Source: Mycobacterium sp. GA-1199 (GTDB taxonomy: Bacteria > Actinomycetota > Actinomycetes > Mycobacteriales > Mycobacteriaceae). From it: 64,000 bases of DNA. A model generated the notes under the pieces. That model did no database searches, was not told the DNA's origin, and saw only the letters and a program-made list of their open reading frames with translations. Each line of letters opens with the position of its first letter. Position 1 is the stretch's first letter. Of this stretch, positions 9,877 to 19,017 are shown piece after piece. Location of the stretch: the NCBI RefSeq assembly GCF_001500045.1, contig NZ_LQIX01000008.1, positions 54,866-118,865 on the forward strand, read 5' to 3'. Position numbers and translations under genes: made by a program.

Positions 9877-9896
9877 GCAGTGCCAAGATGGGTTCC

Positions 9897-10370
9897 ATGG
9901 CCGAGCGCGACCGCGACGACGCCGGGCGTCCGCGCAACACCCGCCCCCGCGATGCGCTGGGACGGCCGCTGCCCCACAGCAGCGAGGGTGTCGCGCGAAT
10001 CCCCGACGACCTCGACCTGCCGCCGGCCGAAACCCTCGCCTACGCCCAGGAGCTTCTCGACAAGGGCATGGCGTTCCACGCGCACGAGGTGTTGGAGGCG
10101 GCGTGGAAGAACGGCCCGGACACCGAACGCACCCTCTGGCAGAGCCTCGCCCAGCTCGCGGTCGGCATCACCCACGTGCAACGCGGAAACACCAAGGGGG
10201 CGCTGGGGGTGTTGAGCCGCGCCCGCGCCGGTCTGGCCGACGAAACGGCGGCCGCCCACGGCGTCGACGTCACGGGGCTCGTCGACTACGCCGAGACGCT
10301 TATCGACGACCTCGAAGCGGGAGCGCGGATCGACGCGCAGCGATTGCGCCCGCGCCTGTCGACCGGCTAG
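9897..10370 (+). CDS. DUF309 domain protein
   Basis: This protein of about 157 residues has a charged, Arg/Asp-rich, Pro-containing N-terminus followed by the DUF309 helical core: FHAHEVLEAAWKN with the conserved His-Glu pair, then LAQLAVGITHVQRGNTKGALGVLSRA. The function of DUF309 is unknown. Start choice is uncertain: ATG 9897 begins MAERDRDDAGR, and ATG 9888 three codons earlier is equally open; neither has a clear RBS. It lies 20 bases after the GMC gene on the same strand and its stop overlaps the end of the convergent monooxygenase remnant by four bases. Confidence 0.8.
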   Translation: MAERDRDDAGRPRNTRPRDALGRPLPHSSEGVARIPDDLDLPPAETLAYAQELLDKGMAFHAHEVLEAAWKNGPDTERTLWQSLAQLAVGITHVQRGNTKGALGVLSRARAGLADETAAAHGVDVTGLVDYAETLIDDLEAGARIDAQRLRPRLSTG

Positions 10371-11722
10371 CTCGCAGACTGCAGCCGCTGCGCCGGCCCG
10401 GCGGTGACATCACCGAGCCCCAGGTGCTCGCGCAGCGTGTCGCCCGTGTACTCGGTGCGGAACAGCCCGCGCCGCTGCAGTTCGGGGACCACCGAGTCGA
10501 CGAAGTCGTTGAAGGTGCCCGGCGTCTGCGCGGCCGACACCATGAACCCGTCGGCCTCGCCGGCGTTGAACGAATCCTCTATCTGGTCGGCGACCTGCTC
10601 TGCGGTACCGACGAATTGGGGCAGGAGCACGCCCTGGGCGTACCACTTGCCGATGTCGCGCAGAGTCAGGTTGTCGCGATTGGCGACCCGTCGCGCCGTG
10701 TCGAACAGGCCCTGCGTTCCGCTGACTCGGACATCTTCGACCGGAGCGTCGAGGTCGTAAACCGAGAAGTCGTGGTCGGTGTGCACGGACAGCGTGATCA
10801 GACCGGAGATCGGATCGGCCAACTCGTTGTGGAACGCCGCCTTCTCCCGCGCGATCGACTCGGTCTCCCCGATGAACGGAATGAACGCAGGAAATATCAG
10901 CACCTTGTCGGGGTCGCGGCCGAAATCCGATGCGCGCGACTTGACGTCGTCGTAGTAGGCCCGCCTACCTTCCGGTGTGGGGTCGATCTCGAAGATGGCC
11001 TCCGCCCAGCGGGCGGCGAAGTCCTTCCCCGTGTTCGACGAGCCGGCCTGAATCAGCACCGGTCTTCCCTGCGGTGAGCGCGGAACGTTCAGTGGGCCAC
11101 GGGTCTTGAAGAACCGACCGTCGTGTTCGACGGCACGAACCCGCGACGGGTCGGCGAACACGCCGTCCTTCTTGTCGAGTACCAGCGCGTCGGGATCTCA
11201 ACTCGACCACAACTCCAGTGCGGTCCGGACGAACTCGTCGGCGCGCTCATAGCGGAACTCGTGGTCGAGATGATCGTCATGACCGAAGTTTCGTGCCTCG
11301 CTCTGCGTCAGCGATGTGACGATGTTCCACGCCACCCGGCCGCGGGTGATGTGGTCGAGGCTGGCGAAGATGCGGGCGAGCTCATAGGGGTGAAAGTAGG
11401 TGGCGGACTTGGTGATCGCGACACCCAGTTTCGAGGTCACCGCGCCGATGCTGGCCGCCACGATCGACGGGTCCAGCGTCGCCGTCGCCTGGGTGCCGCG
11501 GCGCAGCGGCTCGGTGATGTCGTCACCGAAGCGGATCGGCGCCGCGAGCAGATCGGCGAAGAACACGAAGTCGAACTTGCCGCGCTCGAGGATGCGACCG
11601 ATGCGGTGGTAGTACTCCGGCGTGGTGAACCCGGTGTCACTGGCGGGATGACGCCACGCCGCATGCGAATGGGTGACCTGTGAGGCGATCTGAAAACCGC
11701 CCAGGTGTAGTTGACGCGACAT
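10367..11722 (-). pseudogene. NtaA/SnaA/DszA-type flavin monooxygenase with in-frame TGA
   Basis: The reading frame encodes a luciferase-like monooxygenase of about 451 residues (nitrilotriacetate/DszA group, using FMNH2 from a separate reductase), but a TGA at 11198-11200 splits it after residue 174. Both halves are in the same frame. The sequence reads ALELWSS, stop, DPDALVLDKK, where relatives have Trp (LWDSWDPDAL), so one G-to-A change (TGG to TGA) explains the break. The N-half has FDFVFFADLL and HPYELARIFASLDHITRGRVAWN; the C-half has QAGSSNTGKDFAARWAE. A GTG at 11161 could restart translation, but the half protein would lack the first part of the barrel. It may be a true pseudogene, a recent mutation or a base-call error. 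Confidence 0.85.
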
Positions 11723-11742
11723 GGTGTGCTCCTAGGAGCGCG

Positions 11743-11789
11743 ATTCGTGCGTGAAAACGTTCGCTGAGCGATCGAAATCACGCACAAAT
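11743..11789. promoter_or_regulatory. Inverted repeat upstream of the flavin monooxygenase gene
   Basis: ATTCGTGCGTGA (11743-11754) and TCACGCACAAAT (11778-11789) form 12-base arms with one mismatch around a 23-base centre. They lie in the gap between the monooxygenase (start 11722) and the SfnB-like gene (stop 11808). The position suits an operator or a leader hairpin; no regulator gene is next to it. The palindrome GCTCCTAGGAGC follows and supplies the RBS (CTAGGAG on the minus strand). Confidence 0.35.
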
Positions 11790-11807
11790 CGCTGGGTGGG
11801 TGAGGGG

Positions 11808-13028
11808 TCAGAAGTAGGCGTTCGACGGAATCGCGGTGTCGTGCAGCAGGTTCTGGCCGATCACCCTGGCCTTGTAGACGACCGGGTTGTGCAACGTGAT
11901 CGTGCGGATGTTGCGCCAGTGCCGGTCCAGATTGCGTTTGCGGCTGGCAGCGCTGGCCCCGCCGAGCTCGAGCAGTCGCGTGGCGGCCTCCGGCGCCACC
12001 GCGTCCAGATGCACCTTGACCTTGGCCACCTTCAGCTGGGCCTCCGCGGCGAGGTCGGCGTCGGGAACCCCGTCGACCTCCGAGGCCGTCGCGGCGCCGA
12101 TGGCCGCGGCCGCATCGAGCACCGAGGCCCTGGCGATGTAGGCGGTACTGGCCAGTTCACCCAGCAGCTTCTGGTACAGCGGATCGTCGCTGGGCCGTTC
12201 GGTCAGCGCATGGCTGAAGCTGCGGTCACGGGACCGCAGCAGAGCGACGCCGTCGTCGACGACGGACTCGAGGATGCCCGCCACGACCGCGTGGATGAAC
12301 AGCTGCAGCGAGGCGTACTGGACCGTCGGCACCGGATCGGCGTCGTAGGGTGTGTCGCTGAGCACCTCGTCGGCGGCGACCGCGACATCGGTGAAGACGG
12401 TGGTGCCGGTGCCGGTGCGACGCTGACCGAAGCCGTCCCAATCGTCGATGATGCGCACCCCCTCACGGTCGGCGGGGACCACCACGTTGGCGACCGAGTC
12501 GTGGTCGGTGGTGGCGGTCGCCGTGAGGTAGTCGGAGAACAACGTCCCTGTGCTGTAGAACTTCTCGCCGTTCAGACGATAGCTCCCCGGATTGGTGGGG
12601 TCGGGTAGCAGACGCGTCTTGAACACCAGGCTGCCGACGGCCAACGAGCCTTTCTCGCTGAACGCGTTGCCGAAGACCTTGCCGGCGGCGACCTTCTCCA
12701 GCCACGCCTTCGACGTCGGCAGACCGATCGTGCGCAGCCGTTCCTCGACGAACCAGAAGTGGGTGCGGAAGATGTGCGCGACGATCGGATCGGCGTGCGC
12801 GACGTCGATGACGGCAGAAAACAGTTGTGGGACGGTGAATCCGGCGCCATCTGCCTCGACCGGCAGTCGAAGGGTGCCAAAGCCCGCGTGTTTGAGCGCG
12901 GCGACCGCGTCGAAGGGGTTCTCGTCGTTGAGGTCCCGGTCGCTGGCGCCTGCCGAGATGCGGGCGAGCAGCTGCGCCCATTCCGGAGTACCGGGACGTG
13001 TGCGTGTGGGGTGGTCGGCCGTTGTCAT
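11808..13028 (-). CDS. SfnB/DszC-like acyl-CoA dehydrogenase-fold flavoprotein
   Basis: This 406-residue protein has the acyl-CoA dehydrogenase fold. Helical N-domain: FDAVAALKHAGFGTLRLP. Flavin-domain strand: GSYRLNGEKFYSTGTLFSDYLTATA. The C-terminal half ends with DRHWRNIRTITLHNPVVYKARVIG, typical of DszC/SfnB flavin-dependent monooxygenases rather than true acyl-CoA dehydrogenases. Such enzymes act with reduced flavin in sulfone, sulfonate or related sulfur scavenging. The neighbouring gene was a DszA-type monooxygenase, so the two probably served one degradation route. The ATG at 13028 is preceded by TAGAAC (13034-13039), which fits a leaderless transcript. The substrate is not determined. 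Confidence 0.85.
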   Translation of the reverse strand: MTTADHPTRTRPGTPEWAQLLARISAGASDRDLNDENPFDAVAALKHAGFGTLRLPVEADGAGFTVPQLFSAVIDVAHADPIVAHIFRTHFWFVEERLRTIGLPTSKAWLEKVAAGKVFGNAFSEKGSLAVGSLVFKTRLLPDPTNPGSYRLNGEKFYSTGTLFSDYLTATATTDHDSVANVVVPADREGVRIIDDWDGFGQRRTGTGTTVFTDVAVAADEVLSDTPYDADPVPTVQYASLQLFIHAVVAGILESVVDDGVALLRSRDRSFSHALTERPSDDPLYQKLLGELASTAYIARASVLDAAAAIGAATASEVDGVPDADLAAEAQLKVAKVKVHLDAVAPEAATRLLELGGASAASRKRNLDRHWRNIRTITLHNPVVYKARVIGQNLLHDTAIPSNAYF

Positions 13029-13033
13029 GGGCC

Positions 13034-13039
13034 TGTTCT
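13034..13039 (-). promoter_or_regulatory. -10 element for a leaderless SfnB-like transcript
   Basis: On the minus strand TAGAAC lies six bases before the ATG at 13028, with no RBS between, as in leaderless mycobacterial genes. Confidence 0.35.
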
Positions 13040-13100
13040 ACCGACGGCACACGCCGCCGACACTGCTTTGGCTCACCGAGAGCCGAAGGCGCTACCGTGC

Positions 13101-14465
13101 TCAGTCCGCTAGCGCCAGAACTTCGTCGAACCCTTGGACCAGGCAGGAATGGAAGAGGTCGTAGTCGGGTATCGCGCCGGTGTCGACATTGATCCCGAAA
13201 TGACAGGTGCCGGCATAGGTCAACAGCGTCACGTTGACGGCCGCACCGATCGTGGGCCCGAATGCGTACTGCGCGCCGACCCGCGCACCGCCGAGATACA
13301 CCGGGATCGGGATGCCCGGCACATCACTGGCGACGAAGTCCACGTGGCGCAGGATGGACCCGATGTACCAGCGGGGCATGAGATTGAGCGCCCCGGCGAT
13401 CGTCTGGGTGTAGGGCAGAGAGCGCTCGTGACGTACTTTGTCTGTGCGACGGCGTATTTCGCTGATACGGTCGGACGGGTCGGCCACACCCGCTGGGACG
13501 TCGAACCGCATCAGTGTGATGTGGTTGCCGCCCATCTCGTCGGTGGCGGTCCGCAGGTTAATCGGCATGGTCAGATGCAGATCGCCGACACCGACGCCGT
13601 GCTTGTCGTGATAGCGGCGCAGTCCACCGGCGACGCCGGCCACGAATGCATCGTTTAGGGCGCCGTCGCAGCGATGGGCCGCCTCCCGCAGGCGGTGCAG
13701 CGGAACCTCGTGCACGGCGAGGTGGCGCACGAGGCTACGCCGGGTCATCAAGGGCGAACCCGTGCTGTTCACCGGTCGGACGGTGCGGTAGATCGAGGCT
13801 GCGGTCGCAGCCGCGGCGGTCAAAGTTGCTTGGGGCCGACGCATTCCGCGGTACAGCCAGCGGGGCGTCGCCGTCACCGCGGCGCTGACCGCAGCACCGG
13901 CCAACCCGGCGTTGTAGCGGATCGCCTCACCGTAGCTGGTGAACCATGACGGGGGTTGCGCTTGCGGCTCCGGTGGAAGCGGTACGACGGTGCTGGGACT
14001 CTCCTCGACGTCGAAGAGGATCATCCCGATCTGGACGCCACCCACGCCGTCGGTCAACGCGTGATGGAACCGGCACAGCAGCGCCGCCGCACCGTCGGCC
14101 ATGCCATCGACCAACGTGGCTTCCCACAGCGGCCGTGCCCTGTCGAAGTCGGCCATCTGCGCCAGACGCGCCATCTCCAAGACCGTCTCGAGCGTGCCCG
14201 GGGCGGGCGCCGTCACGCGCCGCAGATGGAAGTCGAGATCGAAGTCGGGCGCGGCCTCCCACCTCGGCGGCGCCGGCGCGGGCGACTGCGCTACCCGTTG
14301 GCGGAACATCGGCAGCATGCGGCTGATCCGGTCGAATCGGCTCCGGATCTCGTCCCAGTCCGGAACACGTTCGAGCATGATCACCGTCACCACTGTCGAC
14401 CTCAACCGCGGGTCGGTTTCCATCGCCCAGGTGAAGGCGTCCGAGTTGCGCATGAATGCAGTCAT
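13101..14465 (-). CDS. Wax ester synthase/diacylglycerol acyltransferase (WS/DGAT)
   Basis: This 454-residue enzyme transfers an acyl group from acyl-CoA to a diacylglycerol or long-chain alcohol, making storage triacylglycerol or wax ester. The catalytic HHxxxDG motif is intact (HHALTDG, residues 134-140), PLWE lies at 112-115, and the family pattern NDAFVAGVAGGLRRY follows. It belongs to the large mycobacterial WS/DGAT family; which Tgs member it matches cannot be told by eye. GGGAG precedes the ATG as RBS. Two DosR-like boxes lie in the upstream gap, suggesting hypoxia or dormancy induction like tgs1 of M. tuberculosis. Confidence 0.93.
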   Translation of the reverse strand: MTAFMRNSDAFTWAMETDPRLRSTVVTVIMLERVPDWDEIRSRFDRISRMLPMFRQRVAQSPAPAPPRWEAAPDFDLDFHLRRVTAPAPGTLETVLEMARLAQMADFDRARPLWEATLVDGMADGAAALLCRFHHALTDGVGGVQIGMILFDVEESPSTVVPLPPEPQAQPPSWFTSYGEAIRYNAGLAGAAVSAAVTATPRWLYRGMRRPQATLTAAAATAASIYRTVRPVNSTGSPLMTRRSLVRHLAVHEVPLHRLREAAHRCDGALNDAFVAGVAGGLRRYHDKHGVGVGDLHLTMPINLRTATDEMGGNHITLMRFDVPAGVADPSDRISEIRRRTDKVRHERSLPYTQTIAGALNLMPRWYIGSILRHVDFVASDVPGIPIPVYLGGARVGAQYAFGPTIGAAVNVTLLTYAGTCHFGINVDTGAIPDYDLFHSCLVQGFDEVLALAD

Positions 14466-14527
14466 AAGATCTCCCGACCTCGACGCTACGACCGCATGTC
14501 ACGTACCGCGAGGCTCTTGCGGCGGTA

Positions 14528-14565
14528 GAGGACCAAAGACCCCGAAGATGACCACGAAAGTCCTA
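14528..14565 (-). promoter_or_regulatory. Two DosR-like boxes upstream of the WS/DGAT gene
   Basis: Reading the minus strand, TAGGACTTTCGTGGTC (14565-14550) shares the core GGACTTTCGT with DosR sites, and TCGGGGTCTTTGGTCCTC (14545-14528) contains GGGTCTTTGGTCC, close to the GGGACTTTCGTCC form. The published consensus is the palindrome TTSGGGACTWWAGTCCCSAA. They are paired about 20 bp apart and sit 63-100 bases before the acyltransferase ATG. Confidence 0.5.
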
Positions 14566-14573
14566 CCGTCTGG

Positions 14574-16244
14574 TCAGGGCTTCATGAAGCCGATCTTCGT
14601 GTAGTCGGCGTCGGCCAGGCCGAACGCACCGAAGTTCCCCAGATTGCTTCGCACCGCGACGTTTCCGGGCGACTGGGTCAACGGCAGGCTGAACACCTCG
14701 TCGAACAGCATCTTGTCCAGCTCGTTGGCCAGCACACGGGCTTTGGCGGGATCCAGTTCACCGACGGTCTGCTCGATCTTCGCATCGATCTCCGGGCTGC
14801 CGATCTGTCCGAAGTTGCTCTCGGCTCCGGTGCGGTAAATCTGTGTCAGGCTCGCGAGCGGGAAAGCGTCGCCGCTCCAAGAGAATTGGGCGATGTCGAA
14901 GTTGCCGACGGTGACGAAGTCGGTGAAGAAGCCGGCGGCCCGGCGGACGTCCAGCTCCAGTTTCACGCCGATCTGGGCGAGGTTGTTCTGCGCGATCTGC
15001 CCGTACTGCCGGGTGCTGAGGGAGTCGAACAGCACGTCGCGGATCACGAGTTGGCGGCCGTCCTTCTCGCGGAACTGGCCGACCTGCCGCCAACCGAGCG
15101 CGTCGAGTTCCTGCTTGGCTTTCTCCGGGTCGAAGGCGATCGAGCCGCTGTTGTCCTGGTAACCCTCCTGGCCCGCGACGAAGATGTGGTTGTTCAGCGG
15201 TGCGGGGTTGTCGGCGAGCCCGCGCTGAGTGACTTCGGCGATGGTCTTGCGGTCGATGCCCTTGGCGATCGCGCGTCGCAGCGCGGGGTCGGCCAGGATC
15301 GAACCCGGGGCGCCGTTGAACGTGAAGTGATACCAGGCCAGACCGGGCGCCCGCCGGATCGTCACACCCTGCGTGCGTCGCGCGATCTCCATCTCGTCCA
15401 GTGTCGCCAGACCGGTGGCGTCGATGGTGTTGTTCTGCAGCGCGGGGATGCGCGCGGCGTCGTCGAGGACCAGGAAGGTGATGCTGTCCAGCAGCGGCTG
15501 CTCACCCCACCATTCGGGGTTGCGCGTCAACGTGATTCGCTTGGCACCACGGTCGAGGTTGGAGACGATGAACGGTCCCGCCGACGGGCCGGGGCCGTCG
15601 AGCTGTCCCCTGTTGAAGATTTCCGGATCCTCCGTCGAGCTCTTGGGCAGCAGCATGCTGGTGCCCGCAAACATGCCGCGCCAGTCCGACCACGGCTTGG
15701 CGAAGGTGACGACGGCCTGGCGGTCGTCGACGCCCCGCTCGACCTTCTCGACCCGGTCGCTGCCGTTGGTCGCGGCGATCGCGAACCGGTCGTCCTTGCC
15801 GCTGGTCGCGTTGATCTGCGATCGGATGTCCTCCCAGGTGATCGGTGCGCCGTCGCTCCACACCGCCTCCGGGTTGATCGTGTACGTGACGACCTGCGGG
15901 TCGGTGCTCGTCAGCTCCACATCGGTGAAGTAGTCGGTGTTGACGGTGGCCGAGCCGTCGGGACCGATCCGGAACGCGCGCGGCATCGTAGGTTTGAGGA
16001 CCGAGTTGTTGTCTCCGGTGTTGCCGTCGATGTGCAGCGGGTTGAAGTTCGGCGAGAAGTCGTTGAGCGCCAGCCGGAGGTTGCCGCCTTGCTGCAGGTT
16101 GGCGACGTCCTGCGGGTTGATGTCGTTGGTGCTTCCCACCGTCGCCTCGCCGCCGGCGGAGGGGGCTTCCTCGGATCCGCCGGAGCAGGCGGTCAGGGTC
16201 AGCGCGGCGATCATGGACACCGCAGCGAAGCGTCGCATCTTCAT
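14574..16244 (-). CDS. oppA: Peptide ABC transporter substrate-binding lipoprotein OppA
   Basis: This 556-residue lipoprotein is an SBP family 5 (DppA/OppA) solute receptor. The signal peptide ends in the lipobox LTAC with Cys20 lipidated; a Gly/Ser/Glu linker follows. The mature body has the family hallmarks LTSTDPQVVTYTINPEAVWSDGAPITWEDI and ALRRAIAKGIDRKTIAEV. It should capture peptides outside the cell and deliver them to the OppBC channel. It is the last gene of the minus-strand opp cluster, 11 bases after oppD. The M. tuberculosis system at this locus (Rv1280c-Rv1283c) has been linked to uptake of glutathione and small peptides. Confidence 0.93.
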   Translation of the reverse strand: MKMRRFAAVSMIAALTLTACSGGSEEAPSAGGEATVGSTNDINPQDVANLQQGGNLRLALNDFSPNFNPLHIDGNTGDNNSVLKPTMPRAFRIGPDGSATVNTDYFTDVELTSTDPQVVTYTINPEAVWSDGAPITWEDIRSQINATSGKDDRFAIAATNGSDRVEKVERGVDDRQAVVTFAKPWSDWRGMFAGTSMLLPKSSTEDPEIFNRGQLDGPGPSAGPFIVSNLDRGAKRITLTRNPEWWGEQPLLDSITFLVLDDAARIPALQNNTIDATGLATLDEMEIARRTQGVTIRRAPGLAWYHFTFNGAPGSILADPALRRAIAKGIDRKTIAEVTQRGLADNPAPLNNHIFVAGQEGYQDNSGSIAFDPEKAKQELDALGWRQVGQFREKDGRQLVIRDVLFDSLSTRQYGQIAQNNLAQIGVKLELDVRRAAGFFTDFVTVGNFDIAQFSWSGDAFPLASLTQIYRTGAESNFGQIGSPEIDAKIEQTVGELDPAKARVLANELDKMLFDEVFSLPLTQSPGNVAVRSNLGNFGAFGLADADYTKIGFMKP

Positions 16245-16255
16245 GCGCTCCGACT

Positions 16256-18097
16256 CTAGCGGCGATTCACCTGCGGTTGCGGAACCGCGGCCAGCAACCG
16301 GCGGGTGTAGTCGTGCTGCGGGTCGGTGAACACCTGGTCACTGTCGCCCTGTTCGACGACGGTGCCCTTGTACATCACCGCCACCCGGTGGGCGAGGTGC
16401 CGCACCACCGAGAGGTCGTGCGAGACGAACAGATAGGAGAGCCCGAACCGCTGCTGCAGATCGAGCAGCAGGTTGATGATGCCGGCCTGGATCGAGACGT
16501 CCAGGGCCGACACCGGCTCGTCGAGCGCGAGAATCTTCGGCTGTAGCGCGAGCGCGCGCGCAATGCCGATGCGTTGCTTCTGTCCTCCGGAGAACTCGGC
16601 GGGATAGCGGGTGGCGTCTTCCCGCCGCAGCCCGACGATGCCGAGCAGCTCGCCGACCCGTTCGTCGCGTCGCCGCTTGTCGAAGCCGTTGGCCTGCAAT
16701 GGTTCAGCGAGCACTTCGAATACCGGCAGGCGGGGGTCCAGGGAGGCCACCGGGTCCTGGAACACCACCTGCAGGTCTCCTCGCAGCTCTCGGCGGGCGC
16801 GCCGGTCCAGCGAGGCCACGTCCTTGCCGAGCACCTCGATGGAGCCGCCTTCCGGGGCGGTCAGCTGCAGGATCTGGTGCAGCGTCGTCGACTTGCCCGA
16901 CCCGGACTCGCCGACGATGCCCAGCGTGCGGCCCTGATGCAGTTCGAAGCTGATGCCGTCGACGGCGCGCACCTCACCGACCTGGCGGCGAAACACCACA
17001 CCCTTGGTCAGTTTGTAGGTCTTGACCAGATCGTCGACGCGCAGCACCACAGGGGGTTCTGCCGTAGACGGCGAGTCGGGCGCGGCCTTCGACACGCCGT
17101 AGATCTCCGCGGCGCTGCGGCCGACGACGTGTTCGGTGCGGATGCACGCGGCCGAATGGCCCGACCCGGAATCCATGGGCAGCAGCTCGGGCTCGGCGGC
17201 GCGGCAGTCGTCGATGGCAAGCGGACAGCGCGGGGCGAAGGGGCACCCGGGCGGCAACGCTGCCATCGACGGCGGTGCCCCGGGGATGGGGATGAGGCGC
17301 GCGCCCTGGGCGGCGTCGAGGCGGGGAACGGAGCCCAACAGACCCACGGTGTAGGGCATGCGCCGGTCGGCGTAGAGCCGCTCGACGCCGGCCACCTCGA
17401 CCGCACGCCCCGCATACATCACCAGCGCGCGGTCGGCGAACTCGGCGACCACCCCGAGGTCGTGGGTGATGATCAGGACGCCGGCGCCGGTCACGTCGCG
17501 AGCGGTCTTGAGCACCTCGAGGATCTGCGCCTGCACGGTGACGTCCAGGGCGGTCGTCGGCTCGTCGCAGATGATCAGGTCGGGATCGTTGGCGATGGCG
17601 ATCGCGATCACCACCCGTTGACGTTCACCACCGGAGAGTTCGTGCGGGAAAGACTTGGCCCGCCGGTCGGGTTGGGCGATGCCGACCAGTTCGAGCAGTT
17701 CGACCGCGCGCCTCCTGGCGGCTTGTCGGCCGACGCCGCGCTGGTGGATCTCGATGGCCTCGGCGATCTGGTCGCCGACGGTGTAGACGGGGGTGAGCGC
17801 CGACATCGGATCCTGGAACACGGTTCCGATGGCCTTGCCGCGGATCGCCGACATCCGTTGATCGGGCAGCCCGATCAACTGGTCGCCGTGCAGTCGGATG
17901 GAACCCGACACCTCGGCGTACTCGGGGAGCAGGCCGACGACGGCCATCGCGCTGGCCGATTTACCCGCCCCGGATTCGCCGACCAGCGCCACCACCTCAC
18001 CCTTGCCGACGTCGAAGTTCATGCCGCGCACCGCTTTCACCGGTACCGAGTCGGTGGGGAACTCGACGGTGAGGTCGCGGACCTCGAGCAGGCTCAT
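16256..18097 (-). CDS. oppD: Peptide ABC transporter, double ATPase OppD
   Basis: This 613-residue protein carries two complete ABC ATPase domains that power the OppBC permease. Domain 1: Walker A GESGAGKS (residues 40-47), signature LSGGERQR, Walker [13 protein letters not shown], then the oligopeptide C-terminal Cys cluster ([14 protein letters not shown]). Domain 2: [28 protein letters not shown]. In most bacteria these are separate OppD and OppF; the fusion is normal at this mycobacterial locus (Rv1281c). The start MSLLEVRDL at 18097 overlaps the oppC stop (ATGA); the frame stays open upstream but only as antisense-like sequence. Confidence 0.95.
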   Translation of the reverse strand: MSLLEVRDLTVEFPTDSVPVKAVRGMNFDVGKGEVVALVGESGAGKSASAMAVVGLLPEYAEVSGSIRLHGDQLIGLPDQRMSAIRGKAIGTVFQDPMSALTPVYTVGDQIAEAIEIHQRGVGRQAARRRAVELLELVGIAQPDRRAKSFPHELSGGERQRVVIAIAIANDPDLIICDEPTTALDVTVQAQILEVLKTARDVTGAGVLIITHDLGVVAEFADRALVMYAGRAVEVAGVERLYADRRMPYTVGLLGSVPRLDAAQGARLIPIPGAPPSMAALPPGCPFAPRCPLAIDDCRAAEPELLPMDSGSGHSAACIRTEHVVGRSAAEIYGVSKAAPDSPSTAEPPVVLRVDDLVKTYKLTKGVVFRRQVGEVRAVDGISFELHQGRTLGIVGESGSGKSTTLHQILQLTAPEGGSIEVLGKDVASLDRRARRELRGDLQVVFQDPVASLDPRLPVFEVLAEPLQANGFDKRRRDERVGELLGIVGLRREDATRYPAEFSGGQKQRIGIARALALQPKILALDEPVSALDVSIQAGIINLLLDLQQRFGLSYLFVSHDLSVVRHLAHRVAVMYKGTVVEQGDSDQVFTDPQHDYTRRLLAAVPQPQVNRR

Positions 18098-19017
18098 CGT
18101 TTGCGCCCCCGGAGCTGACGGGCACTCGGATCGAGCGCGTCGCGCAAGCCGTCGCCGACGAGGTTGGCGCACAGGATGATCAGCACCAGCACTCCGCCGG
18201 GGAACAGGAACAGCCACGGGAACGTCGTCGCCGACTTCGTGCCGTCGGCGATCAGCGTTCCGAGCGACACATCGGGCGGCTGGATGCCGAAACCCAGGAA
18301 GCTCAGCCCTGTTTCGGCCAGTACCGCGACGCCGACGTTGAGCGCCGTGTCGATGATGATGATCGACGCGACGTTGGGCAGGATGTGGCGGATGATGATG
18401 CGCCAGTTGCTGACGCCCATATAGCGTGCGGCCGCGACGAATTCGCGGTCACGCAGGCTCATCGTCATGCCGCGGACGATCCGGGAGCTGATCATCCAGC
18501 TGAACAACGACAGCAGCACGATCATCCAGACGATGTCGCCTTTGGTGCGCTGCACGACGATCGAGATCAGCAGGAAGCTCGGCACCACCAGCATCAGGTC
18601 GACCAGCCACATCAGGGCGGGGTCTCGCCAGTCGGCGAAGTACCCCGAGATCGTGCCCACAGTCGCCGCGATGATCGTCGAGATGAACGCGACGCAGACA
18701 CCGATCAGCATCGACTTCTGCATCCCCCGCAGCGTCTGGGCGAACAGATCCTGCCCCAGCGCGTTGGTGCCGAACCAGTGGTCCGGGCTGGGCGGCTGCT
18801 GCAGCGCGAAGTAGTCGAGATCGCTGTAGCTGTAGGGCAACAGGGGAGGCAACGCGTAGCACCCGACGAACAGCACCAGCAGCAGCACCAGGGAGATGAC
18901 GGCAGGTTTGTTGCGCAGGAACCGGCGGAACACCAGTGACCGTCGCGACGCGAAACCGGCCGCGTCGACGCCGGACTGCGCGGTGGTCGAGGTCTCACTC
19001 GTGACGGGTTCGGTCAT
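18094..19017 (-). CDS. oppC: Peptide ABC transporter permease OppC
   Basis: This 307-residue inner-membrane permease begins with a charged cytoplasmic stretch and a first helix near residues 38-55 ([19 protein letters not shown]). A periplasmic loop follows, including [19 protein letters not shown], typical of the OppC N-terminal domain. Four to five more helices follow, with the ATPase-contacting EAA loop ([22 protein letters not shown]). It forms the translocation channel with OppB. Its stop overlaps the oppD ATG and its own ATG overlaps the oppB stop, so translation is coupled along the cluster. Confidence 0.95.
   Translation of the reverse strand: MTEPVTSETSTTAQSGVDAAGFASRRSLVFRRFLRNKPAVISLVLLLVLFVGCYALPPLLPYSYSDLDYFALQQPPSPDHWFGTNALGQDLFAQTLRGMQKSMLIGVCVAFISTIIAATVGTISGYFADWRDPALMWLVDLMLVVPSFLLISIVVQRTKGDIVWMIVLLSLFSWMISSRIVRGMTMSLRDREFVAAARYMGVSNWRIIIRHILPNVASIIIIDTALNVGVAVLAETGLSFLGFGIQPPDVSLGTLIADGTKSATTFPWLFLFPGGVLVLIILCANLVGDGLRDALDPSARQLRGRKR

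Noticed and set aside
11198..11200. TGA read as selenocysteine
   Set aside because: The position is Trp in the family, not Cys, and no SECIS-like hairpin is evident directly after it.
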